From SHAN690 sp041391765 (lineage in GTDB: Bacteria; Bacteroidota; Bacteroidia; Flavobacteriales_G; Salibacteraceae), in NCBI GenBank assembly GCA_041391765.1, contig JAWKNJ010000048.1, forward strand, positions 1 to 30,455: DNA of 30,455 bases, in the 5' to 3' direction. Made by a program: the position numbers and the translations under genes. Under the pieces are notes generated by a model. That model saw only the letters and a list, made by a program, of their open reading frames with translations, was not told the origin of the DNA and ran no database searches. How positions within the stretch are numbered: the stretch's first letter is position 1; each line of letters opens with the position of its first letter. Positions 21,896 through 30,455 of this stretch are shown here, one piece after another.

Positions 21896-23227
21896 ATGAA
21901 CCCATACAAAACCGTAGCCTTTCACACCCTTGGTTGCAAGCTGAACTTCAGCGAAACAAGCACCATTGCGCGCTTGTTTGAGCAAGGCGGCTATGCCAAG
22001 GTGGGTTTCGATGATCGGCCGGACATCTATGTGATCAACACGTGCTCGGTGACGGACATGGCCGATAAAAAGTGCCGAAACCTGGTACGCAGGGCGAAGA
22101 GCAAAAACCCTGATGCCTTTGTAGCGGTGGTTGGTTGTTATGCGCAACTGAAGCCCGATGAAATCGCCTCCATTGAAGGCGTGAACGTGGTGTTGGGAGC
22201 CAATGAGAAGTTCAACATCCTGGATTACCTTGATAAGCAGTCGAGTGAAGGCAAGGCGCACATTGAAAACGAGCACATCAAAACGGTCAAAGAGTTCATT
22301 CCCTCCTATTCAGCTGGAGATCGAACACGCACGTTCCTTAAAGTTCAGGATGGTTGTGATTACTTCTGTTCGTTTTGCACCATTCCGCTAGCACGTGGCC
22401 GTAGCAGAAACCAAAGCATTGAAGAAACGCTCAAAGTGGCGCGCGAAGTGGCAGCTACTGGTGTAAAAGAAGTGGTGTTGACGGGTGTAAACATTGGCGA
22501 CTTTGGCCAGGGAAAGGATGAGAATCTTTTGGGACTCATCAAAGAACTGGATAAGGTGGAGGGCATTGATCGCTATCGGATTTCAAGCATTGAACCTAAC
22601 CTGCTGACGGACGAGATCATCGACTTCGTGGCCACCAGCGAACGCTTTGTGCCTCACTTCCACATTCCATTGCAATCCGGGTCAGACGAGATGCTAAAAG
22701 CCATGCGCAGGCGCTACCTCACAGCCCTGTATAGAAACCGCCTCGAACACATTAAGTCGGTGATGCCCGATGCGTGCATCGGTGTGGATGTGATCGTGGG
22801 ATTCCCAGGCGAAACGAACAATGAATTCATGAAGACCGTTGAATTTATAAAGTCACTGGATCTAAGTTACTTACACGTGTTCACTTACAGTGAACGAGCA
22901 AATACTACAGCCACACGAATGGATGAGGTTATACCCATGCATGTTCGTCAGGAACGCAACAAAATTCTCACCCAGTTGAGTCTTAAAAAGAAGCGTGCAT
23001 TCTATGAGTCACAAATTGGACTCAACCGTCCGGTGCTTTGGGAGGCTTCAGAAAGTGAAGGCTTGATGAACGGCTTCACGGACAACTATGTGAAGGTGCA
23101 GCAGCCATTCGATGAGCAACGCATCAATACGTGTGAAGTTGTGACACTCAACCAGATTGAGAGAAACGGATTGGTGAGTGTGGGCGTGGAAGATGCGATG
23201 ATGTTGGTAACGGAGTCAGACGCTTAG
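21896..23227 (+). CDS. mtaB: tRNA (N6-threonylcarbamoyladenosine(37)-C2)-methylthiotransferase MtaB
   Basis: This enzyme adds a methylthio group to t6A at position 37 of ANN-decoding tRNAs, giving ms2t6A. At 443 aa it has the usual length and domains: an N-terminal MTTase domain with the Cys ligands of the auxiliary 4Fe-4S cluster in TLGCKLN (C14), INTCSV (C50) and VVGCYAQ (C81), and a radical SAM domain with C154-x3-C158-x2-C161 in QDGCDYFCSFCTIPLARGR. The C-terminal ~70 residues (RPVLWEASESEGLMNGFTDN) form the TRAM tail. The HTLGCKLNFSETSTI start is characteristic of MtaB rather than MiaB or RimO. The ATG at 21896 is chosen because family homology begins there; the frame extends 35 codons upstream. 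TACTTTCG at about 21876 is a possible -7 element. Confidence 0.95.
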   Translation: MNPYKTVAFHTLGCKLNFSETSTIARLFEQGGYAKVGFDDRPDIYVINTCSVTDMADKKCRNLVRRAKSKNPDAFVAVVGCYAQLKPDEIASIEGVNVVLGANEKFNILDYLDKQSSEGKAHIENEHIKTVKEFIPSYSAGDRTRTFLKVQDGCDYFCSFCTIPLARGRSRNQSIEETLKVAREVAATGVKEVVLTGVNIGDFGQGKDENLLGLIKELDKVEGIDRYRISSIEPNLLTDEIIDFVATSERFVPHFHIPLQSGSDEMLKAMRRRYLTALYRNRLEHIKSVMPDACIGVDVIVGFPGETNNEFMKTVEFIKSLDLSYLHVFTYSERANTTATRMDEVIPMHVRQERNKILTQLSLKKKRAFYESQIGLNRPVLWEASESEGLMNGFTDNYVKVQQPFDEQRINTCEVVTLNQIERNGLVSVGVEDAMMLVTESDA

Positions 23228-23242
23228 CACAGTTAAAAAGAA

Positions 23243-23267
23243 AAGGGCTGCCTTTTGGGCAACCCTT
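23243..23267 (-). terminator. Terminator downstream of the YceI gene
   Basis: AAGGGTTGCC pairs with GGCAGCCCTT (one mismatch) around a CAAAA loop on the minus strand, followed by TTCTTTTT, a good U-tract. It lies 26 bp after the YceI stop and also close to the mtaB stop on the other strand, where the U-tract is lacking. Confidence 0.75.
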
Positions 23268-23292
23268 AAACCATCGAAAACCACCTAAATTC

Positions 23293-23940
23293 TTAGCCTT
23301 TCTTTTTGGCTACAATGCTAAAGTCCAAGGTGATATTGTCGGACAAGATCACATCTTGCACATAGTGTGCCCACTTCACATTGTATTTCTGACGATCGAA
23401 TACCAATTTGCCTTTTGCTGTCATGGTTCCATCAGGATTCATCTCCATGGTTTCAACGTGAATTGTCTCAGGATTTGTTATACCTCTTACGGTCAAGCTG
23501 CCATTAACATCATTGCCCTCCGAGGAGATTACCTCAAAAGAAGCAGTTGGGTGATTGGCAATGTCAAAGAAGTCAGGACTACCTAAGTGACCCACTAAGT
23601 CAGAGGCTGGATGCTCTTCGGAGTAGCCATTGTCTTGAGGATTGATGGTAGAAAGATCAACAACGAAGGATCCTCCACTGATCTTATCACCTGTGGCAGA
23701 TAATGCTCCTTCTTTGAAATTGATAGTGCCAAAATGAGAATAAACCATGGCACCGGAAGTTCCGCCTTCCCAACGGATGCTTGAATTTTCGGTGTCAATA
23801 GTCCAACTGCTGGATTCAGCGCTGGTGTTAGTGGCATCTTGTTCTGAGGCATGTTCGTCTGCGCTCGTGTTGGCTCCACCGCAAGCACTCATAAGCATTG
23901 AAGATGCAGCAATGGACAATAGTAGAAGTGTATGTTTCAT
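23293..23940 (-). CDS. YceI-family lipoprotein
   Basis: A lipoprotein signal (KHTLLLLSIAASSMLMSAC, Cys20) and a Ser/Glu/Ala-rich linker lead to a YceI domain from about residue 45: SWTIDTENSSIRWEG, then YSHFGTINFKEG, SGGSFVVDLSTIN, DFFDIANHPTASFEV, NGSLTVRGIT, LVFDRQKYNVKW and ITLDFSIVAKK. YceI proteins form a lipocalin-like barrel that binds isoprenoid or other hydrophobic ligands in the periplasm. At 215 aa it is the usual length with a lipoprotein leader. The upstream 109 nt are AT-rich with no clear promoter match. Confidence 0.92.
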   Translation of the reverse strand: MKHTLLLLSIAASSMLMSACGGANTSADEHASEQDATNTSAESSSWTIDTENSSIRWEGGTSGAMVYSHFGTINFKEGALSATGDKISGGSFVVDLSTINPQDNGYSEEHPASDLVGHLGSPDFFDIANHPTASFEVISSEGNDVNGSLTVRGITNPETIHVETMEMNPDGTMTAKGKLVFDRQKYNVKWAHYVQDVILSDNITLDFSIVAKKKG

Positions 23941-24049
23941 GTTATTACTGATTTAGAGTGCAATGTTAATCAGAAATATGTACATACATATATTGTTATA
24001 AAACATAATGTTATAAGATGTATTTCTATTCATTTGAAAAAAGGACTAA

Positions 24050-24858
24050 TCAGAGGGATTCTTCGCTGACCTCGCACACGCAGCGGAAGCCAACTGCGGC
24101 AGATGTGCTATCAAGGTGCATGGGGACGCTCACATCCGATTCCATCGGTGTGCTCCAACCGCCACCGATGTATGTGTTTTCTTTCAACAACCACTCATTG
24201 ACGTTGCCCTTGATGTTCCAAACTCCGCTTTCATTGGGCCAGTAGCTAAGGGCCGGAGCAGTGATGTCAGCGTTGTCGTTCAAGTGTCCGGCCACGCCCA
24301 TAAAATCCTTCGGATCACGCTTCATGTTGTATCGCATCATTCCGCGGTAGGCTTTCTTACCTTCTTCGCCTATTTGATTGGGTAGCTCAGAAATCTCCGC
24401 ATACATCATCTTATACTCCTCCAACGAAGGCAGGCGATAGTTGAAATATGCTGGTAGCTTGTCCGTTTTCTTATTCGCTTGCGCCCATTCATTTACGCGC
24501 TCTGTGCGCCAAGCGCAAAAGTCTTGCGCCTGTTTCAAAGTAACCCCAACCACAGGATATTGATGATACGCAGGATGACTCAGATAATACCTGACGTAGG
24601 GCTCGTTATACGCCCCTTTTGCACCCAAACGTTGGTGTCGGGAAATGAAGCGAGGTGCTCAGCGGAGCCCGTACCGTGCACTTTTTCATTCCAAGAAACA
24701 TATTCCAGCCAACTGATGTTTGTGATCTCTGATTTGTCGTAATAGAGGTGATCGTTGACCTTGACAACTCCCGGCAATACCTTGGAGTAATCAATAGACT
24801 TCTTGCCTTGGATGAAGAGAGTAGCAACAACGATGAGGAGAATGGTTTGAAGTTTCAT
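24050..24858 (-). pseudogene. Formylglycine-generating-enzyme-like (SUMF1) protein, one-base frameshift
   Basis: Two frames make one 269-aa protein. The first (24580-24858) has an N-terminal hydrophobic helix (KLQTILLIVVATLFIQG) and LYYDKSEITNISWLEYVSW. The second (24050-24628) has HQYPVVGVTLKQAQDFCAWR, FNYRLPSLEEYKMMY, GVWNIKGNVNEWLL, YIGGGW and AAVGFRCVCEV. The SUMF1/FGE pattern (P-V-x-x-V, RLPSEAEW-like, GNVNEW, GFRC) is clear. The break is at CCCCTTTT (24613-24620): adding one base there joins QKG to AYNEPYVRYY, and the 809-bp span is one short of a multiple of three. FGE enzymes oxidise sulfatase cysteines; in Bacteroidota related proteins (GldJ/GldK type) are gliding or secretion components. 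With one membrane anchor and no sulfatase nearby, a structural role is possible. Confidence 0.85.
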
Positions 24859-24913
24859 AGCTTGGGTTGTTAGACCAAATTTAACGGACGAGATTGGTTT
24901 TTAGCGTCTTGCA

Positions 24914-25978
24914 TCAAAAAAGGGTGAATTGTCCTGATTTGTATTGATCGTGTAAGTTGGTATTCAACGTTATCCTTTTGGTTTCGCCAAAAGCCTTTCG
25001 CTTGGCAAGTTTGAAAGAGTCTCTTATCTGCTCGGCCATCTTCCCCTCGCCTTTCATCCTGCGACCGAATTCATTATCATTCAATTGACCGTGGTGTGCA
25101 GACTTGATGTGATTGAGGATCTTCTCAGCCCGATCGGGATGGGTCCTTTGCACCCAGTCGCTGAAGATGTCGCCAATTTGCCCGTTGAGCCGAACCATGG
25201 TGTATCCGGCATCAACGGCTCCCGCTTCTTTAACAGCGTTCATCAGGTCAAACACTTCGTGGCTGTTCAATCCCGGAATGATAGGTGCTATCATAGCCAT
25301 CACGGGTACCCCCGCTTTGGTGAGCTTCTCAATGGTCTGAAGCCTTCTTGCAGCTGATGCGGTTCTGGGTTCCATAACTCGCCTCAGGTCTTCATCCAGT
25401 GTCGTAACTGAGACCACAACCATGATCAGGTTTTCGCTGGCCAGCTTTTCGATGATGTCCAAGTCGCGCTGAATCAACGCGTTTTTAGTAATGATCCCAA
25501 CGGGATGGCGGTATTTCCAGAAGACTTCAAGGCACTGCCTTGTAATTTGAAATCTGCGTTCTGCAGGTTGATAACAGTCTGTGTTGCCGCTCATGACGAT
25601 CGTGGCGGCTTTCCAATTCTTTGACAGCAGCTTTTCCTCCAGCAGTTGCGGTGAGTTTTTCTTAACCAGGATGGTTCGCTCAAAGTCGATGCCGGCACTG
25701 TAGCCCCAATATTCATGCGTGTTTCGAGCATAGCAATACGAACAGCCGTGTTCGCAGCCCTGGTATGGGTTCATGGACCAATCCATGCCCACGTCCGGAC
25801 TAGGCACCTTGTTGACGATGGTCTTTGGAAAGACTTCTACAAACTTGGTGTCGTTCGATTCTTGCTCGCCTTCAGCTTCCAAATAATCCAGATACTCGCC
25901 AATGCGCTCCTTGCGCTGCTCGAAGAAACGATTGTCTGGATTAATCTGTGCTCCTTGACCTTTCTGATGCGATTTCAT
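24914..25978 (-). CDS. SPL/PA0069-family radical SAM protein
   Basis: A 354-aa protein from the ATG at 25978 (a TTG at 25984 adds two codons). The radical SAM site is C75-x3-C79-x2-C82 in GCEHGCSYCYARNTHEYWGY. Other family features are SMNPYQGCEHGC, TIVMSGNTDCYQPAERRF, PVGIITKNALIQRD, VVVSVTTLDEDL, RVMEPRTASAARRL, MIAPIIPGLNSHE and WVQRTHPDRAEKIL. These match the PA0069/spore-photoproduct-lyase-like group, whose substrate is not established. The upstream 93 nt to the ndh stop hold two inverted DnaA-box-like 9-mers. Confidence 0.92.
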   Translation of the reverse strand: MKSHQKGQGAQINPDNRFFEQRKERIGEYLDYLEAEGEQESNDTKFVEVFPKTIVNKVPSPDVGMDWSMNPYQGCEHGCSYCYARNTHEYWGYSAGIDFERTILVKKNSPQLLEEKLLSKNWKAATIVMSGNTDCYQPAERRFQITRQCLEVFWKYRHPVGIITKNALIQRDLDIIEKLASENLIMVVVSVTTLDEDLRRVMEPRTASAARRLQTIEKLTKAGVPVMAMIAPIIPGLNSHEVFDLMNAVKEAGAVDAGYTMVRLNGQIGDIFSDWVQRTHPDRAEKILNHIKSAHHGQLNDNEFGRRMKGEGKMAEQIRDSFKLAKRKAFGETKRITLNTNLHDQYKSGQFTLF

Positions 25979-26047
25979 ATCCAATGCCCAAAGGACATGT
26001 TAAAGGTCGTAACCTATTTACATCTTATGGATATTTGGGGAGGGCTC

Positions 26048-26065
26048 TTATCCACATGTGGAAAA
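26048..26065. promoter_or_regulatory. Two abutting inverted DnaA-box-like 9-mers
   Basis: The plus strand has TTATCCACA (26048-26056), the E. coli DnaA-box consensus, directly followed by TGTGGAAAA (26057-26065), the reverse of TTTTCCACA, another accepted DnaA-box form. Together they centre on the 10-bp palindrome CCACATGTGG. They lie in the 93-nt gap between ndh and the radical SAM gene, upstream of the latter's start. Binding by DnaA here is inference. Confidence 0.35.
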
Positions 26066-26071
26066 CTTCGG

Positions 26072-27340
26072 TTAGTTGCTCATGCGCTCTTTGCGCACGA
26101 TGAGGCGAATTCCCTTGTCGAAGTTGATGTAGCTCCAAGCCCAGTTGATGAATACCACCACCCGACTACGATAATCTACGAGCAGCATGAGGTGTACGAA
26201 CATCCATGTGAGCCATGCCAGAATACCACCAAAGCTGATGAAAGGAAGGTCGACAACGGCCAGATTGCGGCCTATGGTAGCCATGGTTCCTTTGTCCGTA
26301 TAGTTGAACGGCTTCATGGACTTGCCTTTCAGCTTGCGGTTCAGATTGTTGGCTAACGCACTGCCCTGCTGCCCTGCCACGGATGCGAGCATCGGATGAC
26401 CATTCGGATTGGCATCGGAAGGAATTACTGATATATCGCCAATGGCATAGACATCTTCCAAACCTTTCACTTCATTGTGCTCACCGCAGATGATGCGATG
26501 TTGTCGGGTCATGTGATCGTGCATCCCCTCGGGAGCTGTTCCCGATACCCCGGCAGCCCACACCAGGGTCTTGCTGTGAAACGTTTGTTTGTTCGTGGTC
26601 ACCAAAGTGCCGTCATAGTCTTTAACTGCGGTGTTGAGCCAAACGTTCACATTCATAGACTTCAGAAAGGAAGTGGTTCTCCTTGAGGACGATTCGGTCA
26701 TGCTGGCCAGTAATCGATCCGCTGCTTCAATGATGTGGATTTGCATTCTTCGGATATCCAGGTCAGGATAGTCTTTGGGAAGTACCTGCTTTTTCAACTC
26801 TGCCAGAGCGCCCGCCAGTTCCACCCCTGTTGGACCTCCACCAACGATCACAAAATTCATGTAGGCTTCCTGTTCCTTGAGGTCGGTGATATTGAGCGCT
26901 TGTTCAAAGCACTGTAGAATGCGGCTGCGCAAATTCAGCGACTCTACTAGTGACTTCATAGGCATGCTGTGTTTGGCCACGTTTTCCATACCGAAGAAAT
27001 TGGAATTGGCTCCCGTAGCAACGACCAACACATCGTATTCTAAATCACCGATTGAGGTGGAGATGACTTTTTTGGAAGTTTCGATACGCAGCACCTCCGC
27101 CATGCGGAAGTGAAAGTTCTTCTTGTTCTTGAAAATCTTACGAACGGGATAGGCAATGGAGTCTGCTTCGAGGCCTGCGCTGGCCACCTGATACATGAGC
27201 GGCTGAAACGTGTGGTAGTTGTTCTTGTCGATCAGCACCGTCTGATACAGTCGCTGATCGATGCCTTTGATGAGCTTGAGTCCGGCAAAGCCGCTTCCAA
27301 TTACTACGACCCTTGGCAGGTCGAGCCTTGGGATGTTCAT
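26072..27340 (-). CDS. ndh: Type II NADH dehydrogenase (NDH-2), FAD-dependent
   Basis: NDH-2 passes electrons from NADH to quinone without pumping protons, at the cytoplasmic face of the inner membrane. The 422-aa protein has an FAD-binding GSGFAG (15-20) with YHTFQPLMYQVASAGLE close behind, VLVVATGANSNFFG, an NADH-binding GGGPTGVELAGAL (167-179), LVWAAGVSG and the flavin-contact DVYAIGDIS. Near the C-terminus, FISFGGILAWLTWMFVHLML is a hydrophobic helix typical of the membrane-associated tail in Bacteroidota NDH-2. The ATG at 27340 follows AAATTTCGCT, an AT-rich -7-like stretch. It is separated from the polymerase gene by 111 nt and probably transcribed on its own. Confidence 0.95.
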   Translation of the reverse strand: MNIPRLDLPRVVVIGSGFAGLKLIKGIDQRLYQTVLIDKNNYHTFQPLMYQVASAGLEADSIAYPVRKIFKNKKNFHFRMAEVLRIETSKKVISTSIGDLEYDVLVVATGANSNFFGMENVAKHSMPMKSLVESLNLRSRILQCFEQALNITDLKEQEAYMNFVIVGGGPTGVELAGALAELKKQVLPKDYPDLDIRRMQIHIIEAADRLLASMTESSSRRTTSFLKSMNVNVWLNTAVKDYDGTLVTTNKQTFHSKTLVWAAGVSGTAPEGMHDHMTRQHRIICGEHNEVKGLEDVYAIGDISVIPSDANPNGHPMLASVAGQQGSALANNLNRKLKGKSMKPFNYTDKGTMATIGRNLAVVDLPFISFGGILAWLTWMFVHLMLLVDYRSRVVVFINWAWSYINFDKGIRLIVRKERMSN

Positions 27341-27451
27341 AGCGAAATTTTGGGCTAAGGTGAGGATATCTGATTTGGTCTCGACTCTAACTCACAACTA
27401 TTCGACTAGCAATGCAATCGCTTGTTTAAGTTGATAGATAATATTGATCAG

Positions 27452-30400
27452 CTACCCTTTCAAAAAGTTCATCATGCTGTGGTCCTTCGTGCCTTTGTAG
27501 TCCTGGTCTTCTGCGTAGCGCGGATCCTCGATATAGGGCACGCGGTGCATTTCTGAAACTTCGATCTGGATGCAGCCAAAGTCTTCCGTGACCTTGCCCA
27601 CGATGCGGTAAATGCCTCCTCCGGTGAACGGGTACTTTTTGGCCACGGGTGGAAAATGAACCGAATCCAGGAAGTGCCCCTTTTGATCAATGAAGTTTCC
27701 GAAATACATGGTTTCTCCCTGAGCAGTTGGGGTTTTACGCGAGGTTACCAGGTATCCGTAGGCAACCACGGTTTTACCTAAGTACTTAGGAACATCGGCT
27801 GCCAACACTCCGCCTTTCATCCCATCCTTAGCCAAAAGAAACGGATCGCACAACGGGAATCCGAGTAGTTCCATGTGATCAAAGGCTTCCTCGAGCGGGG
27901 CAGTATACAAGTCGGGGTACTTGTAAGGCTTTGGTTTAGGGGCAAACAAACGGGGCTGCACCTCCTTCTTCTGCTTGCTTTTACTCAGCATGAGTCTTGC
28001 TTCCATATCAATTCCTTTTTTGCTGCGCCCTGTAAAGCGGAATGTTCCCACGCGAATCAACAGCTCGGAGTTGCTCCACGCTGATAGGAACGCGATCAAC
28101 GAAATCAGCCAGAGAGTCGAACTCGCCCATTTTTCGCACAGACAGAATGAGGTCAATGGCTTTGCTTTCCAACTCGCCCACCATGTTAAGACCGAGGATA
28201 ATTGTTTTATCAAACAATATGGAGTTTCGTTCACCCCGATTCACACAAGGAGGTTGAACAACCGCCCCGTGCATACGAGCCTCATGGATGTACAACTCCG
28301 GCCGATAAAAGCCACCGCCATTGTTGATCGTGGCCACCATGTATTCAATCGGGTAATATGCCTTAAGAAAGAGCGCCTGATAGCTTTCCACGGCATAGGA
28401 AGCGCTGTGTCCTTTTGCAAAAGCGAAGTTGGCGAAGCTGTTCACCTCGTTCCATATTTTTTCTACGAGTTCCCTCGAGTGTCCTTTTGCTAAACAGTTC
28501 GCCTTAAACTTCTCCTCTACTTTGTGGAACTCACTTCGTTCTTTAAACTTCCAGCTCATCCCTCTACGCAGGACATCAGCTTCAGCCAGTGAGAGCCCTG
28601 CAAAAAAGTGAGCCACTTTGATCACATCCTCCTGATAGACCATGACTCCGTAAGTTTCCTTGAGTAAGTCATAGAACTCCGGAATTTTTTCACGCGCCTC
28701 TTCCCTTTTGTCCTTGTCTCTGAATCGGATGATGAATTCGCGCATCATGCCCGATTTTGCCACCCCCGGACGAATTACGGAACTGGCCGCGACCAAGCCT
28801 AAATAGTCTTCTGCCCGAAGTTTGGTGAGCAGCATGCGCATGGCAGGTGACTCCACGTAAAAACAACCTATGGCACGCGCCTCGCGCAACAGGGTTTTGA
28901 TTTCCTCATCCTGTTTAAACCGCTTGATGTCGTGGATGTCGATTTCATCACCTGTGTTGGTTTTGATGATCTCAATGGAGTCTCTGATCTTTCCCAAGCC
29001 ACGTTGGCTGAGGATGTCAAACTTATACAGCCCCAAGTCCTCGGCAGAGATCATATCAAACTGCGTAGTGGGATAGCCTTTTGGTGGCAAGAATGTCGGA
29101 CTATAAGCATTGATCGGTTCTTCAGATATAAGTATCCCACTAGAGTGAATACTCAGATGACTTGGAAAGCCATCAATCAACTGACTGTATTTTAAAATCA
29201 AATCTCCGTATTGACCAATGCCGTGGGCTTTTCCTCTTCGTTGCAGCTGATCTATTTCATGAGCGGGAACACCCAGTACTTTTCCCAACTCGCGGGTCAC
29301 GGCTTTGAACTGAAACGTGCTGTAAGTGGCTTGCAGCGCCACTCGATCATGCCCATAGGTGTCGAAAATATAGCGTGTGATGTCCTCCCTGTCCAGCCAC
29401 GAAAAGTCGATGTCAAAATCAGGTGGGGAAGCTCGATGGGGGTTGATGAAGCGCTCAAAATAAAGATCTAGTTCGATGGGATCAACATCGGTGATACGGA
29501 GCAGGTAGGCAGCCAGGCTGTTTGCCCCGCTTCCACGGCCTACGTAGAAATAGCCTTTATGGCGGGCATAATTGATCAGGTTCCAGTTGATCAGAAAGTA
29601 CGAGGCAAAGTCCTTTTCTGAAATAACCTTTAGCTCGTGATCCAGACGCTTGCGGATGTTATCCCCAGCCATTGGGTAACGATAATCCAGGCCTTTTTCA
29701 CACTCGGATCGAAGCAGCCTCATATCCTCTTCATGGGAGGTGGTGTAAAAGCGTTTGTTCTTATTCGTTTTAAATTCAAAACTCACATCACACTGCTCAA
29801 CCAGCGCTTCCGCGTTTTTCACGATCTCAGGAAAGTCCTGATAAAAGGCGAGTAACTCCTTCTTTGGTAGGAGTTGGTGGCGAGGGTCACCCTCTTCGCT
29901 TTTAGGAAGTTTACTCAGCAACAGGTTGTTGTCCATGGCCCGAAGCAATCGGTGGGCATTGAAGCTGTGTTTGTCACTAAACGTTACGGTGGGCAGCATG
30001 ACCAGCCTTTCCGGATGATGACGCAGCGGTGACAATCTCAATTGAGGGATGTCGTGGGGGCGAATACCGATATAGCCACTAGCTAATAGCTGTTGGCTAT
30101 TAGCTGTCGACTTATTGAACGGATAGATGACAAAAACATCATCCCATGCTGGAGCAATGGACGGAATGGGTTCTCTACTGTGCAAAAAGCTACTCAGGTA
30201 TTGATTGATCTGCTGAAATCCGGCATTTGTTTTCGGAATGCCCACAAACAACTGCTCGGCACCGTTGCGAAAATCAATGCCCGGGATTACCCGAATATTG
30301 ATTTCGGTGCGCGAAAGCCGCATGCATTCCAACACAGCTGAAGTGTTGTTGATGTCGGTGATGCACACAGTGCCATAACCAAACTCAACTGCCCGATTCA

Positions 30401-30455
30401 GTAAGGCCTTGGGAGCCCAAGCACCAAACTTATAAGAGTAGTATGTGTGCGTGTT
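27452..30455 (-). pseudogene. dnaE: Short DNA polymerase III alpha subunit (DnaE-type), one-base frameshift, 5' end outside the window
   Basis: A C-family polymerase of about 1000 aa, missing only a few N-terminal residues beyond the right edge (the frame at the edge reads NTHTYYSYKFG). PHP-like sequence (NTHTYYS, then CITDINNTSA) is followed by the polymerase core: GYFYVGRGSGANSLAAYLL, then PPDFDIDFSW with two catalytic Asp, then IHSSGILIS. A fingers region (VIRPGVAKSGMMREFI, GVMVYQEDVIKVAHFFAGLS, FAFAKGHSASYAVESYQALF) leads to the C-terminal thumb and OB parts. The PHP metal ligands are degenerate (ITDINN rather than ITDHGN). The frame breaks at about 28067 where VEQLR runs to a stop, while LLIRVGTFRFTGRSKKGI continues in the next frame; removing one base of CTCCGAG restores it. 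Bacteroidota carry such a short DnaE besides the ~1450-aa replicative one; a repair or mutagenesis role is inference. Confidence 0.9.

Noticed and set aside
28008..28234. First ~75 residues of the 260-aa frame at 27452-28234 as a separate protein start
   Set aside because: They are an out-of-frame reading of DnaE; the true protein enters this frame at about 28067.

Overview
The window looks like a chromosomal segment of a member of the Bacteroidota, most likely a Flavobacteriales-like marine or aquatic lineage. This is inferred from two large secreted proteins ending in type IX secretion (Por/T9SS) sorting domains with a YPNP motif, from promoters resembling the Bacteroidota TTG / TAnnTTTG pattern, and from lipoprotein and secreted-protein styles typical of the phylum. 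No tRNA, rRNA, CRISPR array or transposase was seen.

Region 1 (1-9339, all minus strand) is a tightly packed defence operon, read from right to left. It holds a type III restriction/helicase subunit (res), a three-gene set with the layout of a toxin-antitoxin-chaperone module (193-aa protein, Xre-type HTH protein, SecB-like protein), a GIY-YIG-like protein, an N-terminally anchored membrane protein, the DNA-methyltransferase subunit (mod), a small hypothetical protein, and the first 25 codons of what may be a further restriction-endonuclease-like protein. Junctions are -7 to +16 bp, so the genes are probably co-transcribed from one promoter at about 9306-9339. mod is broken by many small indels in its 3' half, and the membrane gene by one.

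Region 2 (9340-13.4 kb) is a repeat-rich accessory zone. It has an array of GTGGCGCA/TGCGCCAC motifs, several dispersed palindromic repeats of the CTTCGAGAC...CCTCAG.ATGACG type, a small HTH ORF, a short helical protein with a good terminator, a secreted Cys-containing protein, a secreted leucine-rich-repeat protein and a four-to-five-helix membrane protein.

Region 3 (13.4-21.8 kb) is envelope and secretion: a 680-aa secreted protein with a beta-rich C-terminus, a 1205-aa T9SS protein with tandem ~51-aa repeats, a 450-aa T9SS beta-propeller-like protein and two overlapping small lipoprotein genes. A shared promoter architecture (CTATTG, 27-28 nt, TTTTG, preceded by a TAGCT/AGCTA dyad) sits before res, the 214-aa secreted protein and the 680-aa protein.

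Region 4 (21.8-30.5 kb) is housekeeping: the tRNA methylthiotransferase MtaB, a YceI lipoprotein, a formylglycine-generating-enzyme-like (SUMF1) protein, an SPL-like radical SAM protein, a type II NADH dehydrogenase, and a short (~1000 aa) DNA polymerase III alpha-type protein running off the right edge. The SUMF1 and polymerase genes each carry a one-base frameshift. With the damage in region 1 this suggests either residual indel errors in the assembly or several independent pseudogenes.
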